A stretch of DNA of 5,196 nucleotides from Pseudescherichia sp032055545 (GTDB lineage: Bacteria; Pseudomonadota; Gammaproteobacteria; Enterobacterales; Enterobacteriaceae). This document shows positions 1 to 4,156 of this stretch, in pieces (the first letter of the stretch is position 1; each line of letters starts with the position of its first letter). A program made the translations under genes and the position numbers. The notes under the pieces are model-generated. The model had not been told where the DNA came from. It ran no database searches and saw only the letters and a list, made by a program, of their open reading frames with translations. The DNA lies in contig DAMBQR010000109.1 in NCBI GenBank assembly GCA_032055545.1, forward strand, positions 1-5,196. Reading direction: 5' to 3'.

Positions 1-55
1 GAATCACCCGCAGAGCGGTTCAATCAGTGTGTTGCGTCCATAAGTTGAACTCACA
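1..55 (+). mobile_element. End of an IS30-family-like insertion sequence (transposase tail plus terminal repeat)
   Basis: Frame 1 on the plus strand reads ESPAERFNQCVASIS and then stops at 46-48. This resembles the C-terminal tail of IS30-family transposases, which often end in a '(T/S)PAE.F' segment. The stop lies inside a stretch (about 29-55) that, read from the right end inwards on the minus strand, begins TGTGAGTTCAAC and contains ACGCAACA. From memory it is similar to the IS30 terminal repeat, which also begins TGT, contains TTCAA and ends ACGCAACA. The element would lie mostly left of the window with its transposase pointing towards this end. The coding frame of the neighbouring hydrolase loses all family similarity exactly here, which supports an insertion boundary at about 54-57. 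The family call rests on 15 residues and one repeat end, so a different IS or a simple deletion junction remains possible. Confidence 0.55.
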
Positions 56-234
56 CGTAAATCAGGACAAACAACGGTAAATGATTTAGCAAGCTCGGGT
101 GCCACTTTTGACCAGGTGACGTGGGTTCGAGGATGTCCATGCAGCAACAAAACGGGAGGCCCATTTCCACCATAGCGGACGTTAAGCTCAGCTTCTGACA
201 CGCGTAAGACTGTATGAGTAAAGCCCTCAAACAT
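4..234 (-). pseudogene. Haloacetate dehalogenase-like alpha/beta hydrolase, truncated by the insertion
   Basis: Residues 1-60 match the N-terminus of the alpha/beta-hydrolase group containing haloacetate/fluoroacetate dehalogenases, which hydrolyse the carbon-halogen bond of 2-haloacids. Visible are the early beta strands, the GGNGPPVLLLHG stretch with the HGHPRTHVTW oxyanion-hole loop (residues 32-41), and FTVVCPDLR (52-60), after which the family normally continues with a G-Y-G-x-S turn. Here 16 unrelated residues follow and the frame stops at 4-6. Family members have about 290-300 residues, so the nucleophile Asp, the second acid and the catalytic His are all missing and the product cannot be active. 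The start is supported by a strong ribosome site, GGAGG, five bases before the ATG. The rest of the gene may lie on the far side of the insertion outside the window. The exact substrate of the intact enzyme cannot be read from this fragment. Confidence 0.75.
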
Positions 235-622
235 AGGTTCCTCCGCGGGCGGTTTAGTGAAAGTATAGCGGTGGTGCGTCTGCTCAACGTTTACTCTGCA
301 TCGATAGCATCAATTTTAAACGAAATGTAAAGAGTTCATCGCCAGCAAGTGAAAGATGTTAAGGTAGAGGTGTCTGGTGATCGTCCAGGCCACATCCTCT
401 AGCAGGTTTGATGCCCTCGAATCGATGCGGGTGCACCTCACGTCCAATGAGCTGATTAAGCAGCTCCCACATGTTTTCATCTAGCCAAATGCGGCGCGCT
501 CGATAGCGCTGGTGTGCGATATTTCGCAAGGATTTCTCACGGCATTGGCAACACAGATATCAAATATAAGCAGCGTTATTCGAGGACGAATAGCCCGCTT
601 GCCAATGTAGTTAAGGCACGTC
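235..622. other. Intergenic region without a convincing gene
   Basis: This 388-base stretch separates the divergent hydrolase remnant and the AriR-like gene. A minus-strand frame is open from 559 to 359 (66 codons, containing RRIWLDENMWELL), but it has no good start or ribosome site and I do not recognise it; it could be a gene relic. A TATACT hexamer on the minus strand (262-267) could be a -10 box for the hydrolase, but the nearest TTGAGC is only 14 bases away. On the plus strand TATAAG at 565-570 is a possible -10 for the AriR-like gene, with TTGGCA also only 14 bases upstream. A GTTATTCG/CGAATAGC hairpin with an AGGA loop (575-594) lies in the presumed leader of that gene. Confidence 0.5.
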
Positions 623-904
623 ATGAATAAAATAACCCATGGAAATTTAGGGGATACAATCACCTGCCAAATTCTGGTTGAAGCGGAACATAGCGCCTCA
701 GCAATTGTTTTACAGCCAGAGTATGCCAGCCCGGAAGAAGCTATCGGAGCTATATCAACAGAATTGCTTAAGTGTGGTAAGAGTCTGACATTTAAAGAGA
801 TTCAGCTGGTGCTGATTGTCAGAATGAAGCTGTCGTCTGGAGAGACGCAGCACAGTATTTTGCGCGAGGCGTTGATGCTGGTAACGAATAAGTCATTATT
901 TTAA
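623..904 (+). CDS. AriR/YmgB-family small regulator (biofilm / Rcs connector type)
   Basis: This 93-residue protein has the layout of the AriR/YmgB/YcgZ family. A variable N-terminus (about 1-36) is followed by a helical core starting at SPEEAIGAISTELLKCGKSLT (36-56), which parallels the E. coli YmgB and YcgZ pattern of 'E-x-x-I/L-G-x-x-x-x-x-L-x-x-G-x-x-x'. A second helix with I-x-L-x-L-I-x-x-L-like spacing (60-70) and a third (78-89) complete it. E. coli members are small all-helical dimers that feed into the Rcs phosphorelay and affect biofilm, colanic acid and acid resistance, partly under blue-light control through BluR. No signal peptide or membrane segment is seen, so it should be cytoplasmic. 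An AAGG six bases before the ATG supports the start. It stands alone here, without a ycgZ-ymgA-type partner, and ends just before a palindromic terminator. The exact target cannot be inferred. Confidence 0.72.
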   Translation: MNKITHGNLGDTITCQILVEAEHSASAIVLQPEYASPEEAIGAISTELLKCGKSLTFKEIQLVLIVRMKLSSGETQHSILREALMLVTNKSLF

Positions 905-925
905 CCCTGGTCATATTGACCAGGG
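905..925. terminator. Perfect palindrome between convergent genes, likely bidirectional terminator
   Basis: CCCTGGTC (905-912) and GACCAGGG (918-925) pair perfectly over 8 bp around a 5-base loop that can close by one more A-T pair. It starts directly after the AriR-like stop and lies 21 bases beyond the mesD stop on the other strand, the usual place for a shared terminator. The T-tract is poor on both sides (AATCT on the plus strand, TTAAAATAAT on the minus strand), so termination may be partial. Confidence 0.55.
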
Positions 926-946
926 AATCTCCACCTGGTGATGAAG

Positions 947-1978
947 TTATTTACCCAGCAGCTCTTTGCGGACGATCTCAGCGCCCGCGCTTAACGCATT
1001 GAGCTTGCCTCTGGCCACCCGGCGTGACAGCGGCGTCATACCGCAGTTGGTGCAGGGGTAGAGTTTATCGGCATCGACAAACTGAAGCGCTTTGCGCAGC
1101 GTATCGGCGACCTCTTCCGGTGTTTCAATGGTATTGGTTGCCACATCAATAGCCCCAATCATCACTTTTTTACCGCGAATCAGCTCAATGAGCTCCATTG
1201 GCACACGAGAGTTTTGACACTCCAGAGAGATAATATCGATGTTAGATTTTTGCAGCTTAGGGAAGATCTCTTCATATTGACGCCACTCGGATCCCAGCGT
1301 CTTTTTCCAGTCGGTATTGGCTTTGATGCCGTAGCCATAGCAGATATGCACGGCGGTTTCGCACTTAAGCCCTTCAATGGCACGCTCTAGTGCAGCAATG
1401 CCCCAGTCATTCACCTCATCAAAAAAGACATTAAACGCTGGCTCATCAAACTGGATAATATCGACCCCGGCGGCCTCCAGCTCTTTCGCTTCCTGATTGA
1501 GAATTTTGGCAAATTCCCAGGCCAGCTTTTCGCGGCTTTTATAGTGGCCATCGTAGAGCGTATCGATCATCGTCATCGGACCCGGCAAGGCCCACTTAAT
1601 CGGCCGATCGGTTTGCTGGCGTAAGAATTTGGCATCCTCAACAAATACTGGCTTTTGACGACTCACCTCTCCTACAACGGACGGGACGCTCGCATCATAG
1701 CGATCGCGGATTTTAACGATCTCACGTTTTTCAAAATCAACGCCGCTCAGGTGCTCAATAAAGGTCGTAACAAAGTGCTGGCGCGTCTGCTCGCCGTCGC
1801 TGACGATATCAATACCTGCCTGCTCCTGCTCCTGCAGGCACAAACGCAGCGCATCCTGTTTGCCTTCAATCAGCTCCTCACCCTGTAATTTCCAGGGTGA
1901 CCACAGGGTCTCAGGTTGGGCAAGCCAGGCCGGTTTCGGTAAGCTGCCCGCGGTGGAGGTGGGTAATAATTTTTTCAT
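947..1978 (-). CDS. mesD: Core methionine synthase, MesD type (MetE C-terminal-domain-like)
   Basis: This is a 343-residue protein equivalent to the catalytic zinc domain of cobalamin-independent methionine synthase MetE, without the N-terminal folate-binding half (full MetE is about 750 residues). The four zinc ligands of MetE have clear counterparts: His211 and Cys213 in VHICYG, Glu253 in IISLEC, and Cys312 in CTNCGM. The homocysteine-site Asp is probably D178 in QFDEP, and an LPGPMTM loop lies at 131-137. It transfers a methyl group to homocysteine to make methionine in the cytoplasm. A DUF1852 gene lies 27 bases upstream in the same direction, and this pairing is the mark of the MesD family, which was shown to need MesX (DUF1852) but neither 5-methyl-tetrahydrofolate nor cobalamin; the methyl donor is unknown. 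The ribosome site is weak (AAGG nine bases before the ATG), so translation may depend partly on coupling to mesX. Annotation pipelines often call it 'methionine synthase II' or metE, which would be misleading. Confidence 0.86.
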   Translation of the reverse strand: MKKLLPTSTAGSLPKPAWLAQPETLWSPWKLQGEELIEGKQDALRLCLQEQEQAGIDIVSDGEQTRQHFVTTFIEHLSGVDFEKREIVKIRDRYDASVPSVVGEVSRQKPVFVEDAKFLRQQTDRPIKWALPGPMTMIDTLYDGHYKSREKLAWEFAKILNQEAKELEAAGVDIIQFDEPAFNVFFDEVNDWGIAALERAIEGLKCETAVHICYGYGIKANTDWKKTLGSEWRQYEEIFPKLQKSNIDIISLECQNSRVPMELIELIRGKKVMIGAIDVATNTIETPEEVADTLRKALQFVDADKLYPCTNCGMTPLSRRVARGKLNALSAGAEIVRKELLGK

Positions 1979-2005
1979 AGCAGGTGACCTTATATTTTTA
2001 GTTAA

Positions 2006-2989
2006 TCAAAGAACGGAATGCGTTGACCATTGCTCAAGGATGGCCTGGTAAGGTTTGATAAAGTGCTCTTCGGTAAACCTTCCCTGCTCAATCGCTAACC
2101 TGCTACGCTCTTCTCGATCGTAAACAATCTGCGTTAATGAATAGTCCCGGTAGTTGAGGCTCGGCTGATAGATTTTTCCTGCCGCTGAGTTAGCGTTATA
2201 GATCTCAGGCCGGTAGATCTTCTGAAACGTCTCCATGGTGCTGATGGTGCTGATAAGCTCCAGATCGCTGTAATCACGCAGAAGATCGCCAGCAAAATAG
2301 AAGGCCAGTGGCGCAACGCTACCCTGCGGCATAAAGTAGCGTACCTGCAGACCCATCTTCGCAAAATAGCGGTCCGTCAGGGAGGCGCTATCCTGCTGAT
2401 ATTCGATGCCCAATACAGGATGCTCATTGCCTGTGCGATGGTAGACGTTTTTACTTGATACGCTTAAGCAGATCACGGGGGCTTTATTAAACTGCTCTTT
2501 ATAGCAGTCTGACTCAACAAACCGCTTAAATATGTTGCCATGCAGATCGCCAAAATTATCCGGCGTGCTAAAGCCTGTACTGCTTTTGTTATGCTCGGAC
2601 AGCAGCACGCTAAAGTCATAGTCACGAACGTAAGAGGAGAAGTTATTGCCAACAATACCCTCAATACGCTCGTCGGTGTTACGATCGACAATAGCGGTTT
2701 GTAAGACTTCAATTACCGGGAAGGCATTGATCTTGTCTTCGATAGCAATATTCATCTCGACGGAGACGATCTCCAGCTTCACCGCGTACCGATCGCCCTT
2801 AGGATTATCCCAATGCGCCAGCGAATTGAACCGGTTGTTGATCATCGTTAAGGCATTGCGCAGGTTCTCCTGGCGCTTTTCCCCCCTCGCTAAATTAGCA
2901 AAGTTGGTGGTGATACGCGTGCTCTCCGAAGGGTTATAATTCTCGTCGAAGCAGAGGCTCTTCACGTTAAATGTAATCGTTTTATTCAT
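2006..2989 (-). CDS. mesX: DUF1852 protein MesX, partner of the core methionine synthase
   Basis: This 327-residue protein is recognisable as DUF1852 by its N-terminal SLCFDENYNP (11-20), TRITTNFANLARGE (24-37) and NNRFNSLAHWDNPKGDRY (51-68) blocks and its tyrosine-rich C-terminal part (IYRPEIYNA, YQPSLNYRDYSL, about 258-285). It has no signal peptide, membrane helix or known enzyme motif and should be cytoplasmic. In the characterised systems MesX is required for MesD to make methionine; whether it supplies the methyl group, loads MesD or acts as a subunit is not known. It is the first gene of the mesX-mesD unit. I chose the ATG at 2989 because MNKTITFNVK matches where I remember relatives beginning. 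An in-frame ATG at 3001 and TTG at 3007 would add 4 or 6 residues, and none of the three has a good ribosome site. The gene looks lower in G+C than gsk to its right, which may hint at different origin, but I have not measured this. Confidence 0.87.
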   Translation of the reverse strand: MNKTITFNVKSLCFDENYNPSESTRITTNFANLARGEKRQENLRNALTMINNRFNSLAHWDNPKGDRYAVKLEIVSVEMNIAIEDKINAFPVIEVLQTAIVDRNTDERIEGIVGNNFSSYVRDYDFSVLLSEHNKSSTGFSTPDNFGDLHGNIFKRFVESDCYKEQFNKAPVICLSVSSKNVYHRTGNEHPVLGIEYQQDSASLTDRYFAKMGLQVRYFMPQGSVAPLAFYFAGDLLRDYSDLELISTISTMETFQKIYRPEIYNANSAAGKIYQPSLNYRDYSLTQIVYDREERSRLAIEQGRFTEEHFIKPYQAILEQWSTHSVL

Positions 2990-3024
2990 CGTAATCTGCA
3001 TGATCAATTGTTAATAGCATGATC

Positions 3025-3054
3025 ACTTTATGCCTGAGTCATTACGTGAGTAAA
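3025..3054 (-). promoter_or_regulatory. Candidate sigma-70 promoter of mesXD
   Basis: On the minus strand TTTACT (3054-3049) and TAAAGT (3030-3025) form a -35/-10 pair with an 18-base spacer. Transcription would start near 3018, about 29 bases before the chosen mesX start. Both hexamers deviate from consensus, as expected for an activator-dependent promoter, and the MetR-like boxes then fall at about -45 and -65. An alternative extended -10 (TGCTATTAA, TATTAA at 3016-3011) lies closer to the gene. Confidence 0.35.
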
Positions 3055-3056
3055 AG

Positions 3057-3069
3057 TGATTTAATTTCA
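3057..3069. promoter_or_regulatory. metR box: Second, weaker MetR-type box upstream of mesX
   Basis: TGAT-TTAAT-TTCA matches the MetR consensus TGAA-N5-TTCA at seven of eight fixed positions and has the favoured A/T at the centre. Its centre (3063) is exactly 20 bp, two helical turns, from the perfect box centred at 3083. With the proposed start near 3018 it sits at about -45, where LysR-type activators place the weaker activation half of their tandem site. Confidence 0.45.
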
Positions 3070-3074
3070 TTCAA

Positions 3075-3091
3075 CATGAAGAACCTTCATG
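3075..3091. promoter_or_regulatory. metR box: Perfect MetR-type operator upstream of mesX
   Basis: CATGAAG-AAC-CTTCATG is a perfect 7+7 bp inverted repeat, and its core TGAAGAACCTTCA (3077-3089) matches the MetR recognition sequence TGAA-N2-(T/A)-N2-TTCA at every fixed position. MetR is the LysR-type, homocysteine-responsive activator of metE, metF, metA, metH and glyA in enterobacteria. The site lies between the mdtI stop and the mesX start, at about -65 from the proposed mesX start site, the usual place for the strong recognition site. The palindrome is AT-rich and has no T-tract, so it is a poor candidate for an mdtI terminator. Confidence 0.58.
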
Positions 3092-3117
3092 ATCGGATGC
3101 AGACCTGTCTATTTTCC

Positions 3118-3447
3118 TCAGGCCAGCTTGATAAGTATCACGCCGGTAGTCAGCAGCGCTACGCCCAGCCAGCCAATACGATTCAGCCTTTGGCCAAACA
3201 GTATCCAGCCTGCTGCGACGGTGGCAACCAGACCAAAGCTGCCCCACAGTGCATAGGCAACTGACAGATCGATCCCTTTTACCGCCTGTGACAGCGCACT
3301 AAACGCTGCCAGCACGGCGACCAGCGACAGCACGCCGTGTACCGGCCGACGAAAACCATTAGAATATTTGAGAAAAATGTTCGCGACGATTTCAAGACCT
3401 ATCGCCAGTGCCAGCCAGGCAATATGCACCGTATTAAGCGTAGTCAT
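3118..3447 (-). CDS. mdtI: MdtI, subunit of the MdtJI spermidine exporter (SMR family)
   Basis: This 109-residue inner-membrane protein has the same length as E. coli MdtI and can be aligned to it without gaps. Four membrane helices are visible at about 7-26, 35-53, 60-81 and 88-106. With MdtJ it forms a heteromeric small-multidrug-resistance pump that exports spermidine using the proton gradient. The charge-carrying Glu19 in the first helix and Asp60, Trp68 and Trp81, reported as important in E. coli MdtI, are all kept. Glu5, also reported as important there, is Asn here, and the adjacent Trp6 is Thr. The start overlaps the end of mdtJ by 14 bases, and an AAGGAG seven bases before the ATG lies inside mdtJ, so the two subunits should be translationally coupled. 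No strong terminator follows before the mesX control region. Confidence 0.96.
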   Translation of the reverse strand: MTTLNTVHIAWLALAIGLEIVANIFLKYSNGFRRPVHGVLSLVAVLAAFSALSQAVKGIDLSVAYALWGSFGLVATVAAGWILFGQRLNRIGWLGVALLTTGVILIKLA

Positions 3448-3784
3448 GCTGCTGCTCCTTACGTGCCAGCGTGCCGGATTTGATCAGCGCAACGCCGGCA
3501 ACAAGGATGACCAGCCCCGCGGTTTTCATCGCCGATAGAGGCTCATCGAACAGCATCACGCTGAACAGGGTAATAAACAGAATACCCAGCCCTTCCCAGA
3601 CAGCATACGCCACGCCCAGGGCGATACGTTTTACCGCAAATGATAAGAAAATGTACGAAAGCGCGATCATCATCAGCATAAAAATGAATCCGGCCTTGTC
3701 ATCATTGACGCTTGCCCATTTCATCGACAGCGTGCCAATTATTTCAGCCGCAATTGCCAGAATTAATAACAACCAATAGCGCAT
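3434..3784 (-). CDS. mdtJ: MdtJ, subunit of the MdtJI spermidine exporter (SMR family)
   Basis: This 116-residue inner-membrane protein has four predicted helices (about 3-20, 32-50, 56-78, 85-103) and a short hydrophilic C-terminal tail. It closely follows E. coli MdtJ (about 121 residues), with GTLSMKWASV, SYIFLSFAVK and ILFITLFSV shared. Residues reported as needed for spermidine export in E. coli are present, shifted by one because the N-terminus is one residue shorter: Tyr3, Trp4, Glu14, Tyr44, Tyr60 and Glu81. The ATG at 3784 is chosen over a longer reading that would start at 3841, because AGGAG lies seven bases upstream and the protein then begins like its homologues. It is the first structural gene of the mdtJI unit and is preceded by a leader containing a small upstream frame. 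Confidence 0.95.
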   Translation of the reverse strand: MRYWLLLILAIAAEIIGTLSMKWASVNDDKAGFIFMLMMIALSYIFLSFAVKRIALGVAYAVWEGLGILFITLFSVMLFDEPLSAMKTAGLVILVAGVALIKSGTLARKEQQHDYA

Positions 3785-3816
3785 AATTTCTCTCCTGATG
3801 AGAAACAGATAGCCGC

Positions 3817-3834
3817 CACGCAAAAATAAGCGTG
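3817..3834 (-). promoter_or_regulatory. Possible RNA hairpin just before the mdtJ ribosome site
   Basis: In the mdtJ leader RNA, CACGC and GCGTG pair over 5 bp around a U-rich 8-base loop. After a 2x2 mismatch, three more G-C pairs (to 3812 and 3839) can close it. It sits between the upstream frame stop and the AGGAG of mdtJ, about 20 bases before the latter. Its position fits a leader in which translation or spermidine changes access to the mdtJ start; this role is inferred. Confidence 0.35.
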
Positions 3835-3879
3835 CTGGCAAAGTTAAATTAAATTTTTAGAAACAGGGAGAGAACGGAT

Positions 3880-3978
3880 CTATAGCGCAGAGCGCCAGTG
3901 CTGATCGCAAATGGAAAAGTGGGATAGCAGATGAAAAGAGGAGTGGAATACCATCATGGTTGCGAACATCTTGTTCAT
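3880..3978 (-). CDS. mdtU: Small upstream ORF of mdtJI, candidate MdtU leader peptide
   Basis: A 32-codon frame opens with ATG at 3978, reads MNKMFATMMVFHSS..., and ends with TAG at 3882-3880, 95 bases before mdtJ. In E. coli the mdtJI transcript carries a translated upstream ORF, mdtU, needed for the spermidine response of mdtJI, and the position, strand and size here fit. The peptide is rich in Phe, His, Ser and Met, has no clear membrane helix, and probably acts through its translation rather than as a product. I could not compare it with the E. coli MdtU sequence from memory. The start is uncertain: no good ribosome site precedes it, and in-frame ATGs at codons 4, 8 and 9 are alternatives. 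No convincing promoter was found between it and gsk. Confidence 0.58.
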   Translation of the reverse strand: MNKMFATMMVFHSSFHLLSHFSICDQHWRSAL

Positions 3979-4117
3979 AATTTTACAACTTATCCACGTT
4001 GTTGCTTTTCCTCAGTGTGGATGAAAAATTGTCCTCAGTAGTTAAACACGTAATTATTGTGACATACGCGAAATGCAATGTTTGAAATTTTTCATTTCTT
4101 TACGCTGGCTCGCTTTC

Positions 4118-4153
4118 TTATTGCCGGGCGGCGCGACGCTTGCCCGGCAATAA
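4118..4153. repeat. REP-like palindrome at the 3' end of gsk
   Basis: TTATTGCCGGGC and GCCCGGCAATAA form a perfect 12-bp stem around a GC-rich 12-base loop (GGCGCGACGCTT), ending four bases after the gsk stop. The GCCGGG...GGCG...CGC...CCCGGC layout is that of enterobacterial REP (palindromic unit) elements, which occur singly or in clusters after genes. As RNA it would form a strong hairpin that can protect the gsk message from 3' decay and may help stop transcription, although no U-run follows. Only one copy is seen here. Confidence 0.68.
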
Positions 4154-4156
4154 CGA

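Larger units (their letters stand above)
3785..4117. other. Leader and upstream region of mdtJI
   Basis: This AT-rich stretch between mdtJ and the REP-like palindrome holds the upstream frame, the pre-mdtJ hairpin and two mutually exclusive small stems just before the upstream frame (3992-3997 with 4017-4022, or 3985-3989 with 3998-4002). ACTGAGGA occurs twice on the minus strand (around 4011-4017 and 4033-4040). An AATAAT -10-like hexamer on the minus strand near 4055 lacks a well-spaced -35. From about 4060 to 4117 I see nothing specific. Confidence 0.45.

Noticed and set aside
481..663. 60-codon minus-strand frame as a gene
   Set aside because: It overlaps the start of the AriR-like gene, has no ribosome site and shows no recognisable protein features.
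3075..3091. The CATGAAG/CTTCATG palindrome as an mdtI terminator
   Set aside because: The stem is AT-rich with no T-tract after it, and the sequence matches a MetR operator exactly.
3101..3110. AGAC-CT-GTCT near-palindrome as a MetJ box
   Set aside because: MetJ needs tandem 8-bp AGACGTCT-like units; here one unit is broken by two extra bases and no adjacent unit is present.
3990..4024. TTATCCACG and, inverted, TCATCCACA as a pair of DnaA boxes
   Set aside because: Each has one mismatch, there are only two, and they sit in an mRNA leader with no other origin features; they are better read as arms of a possible RNA stem.
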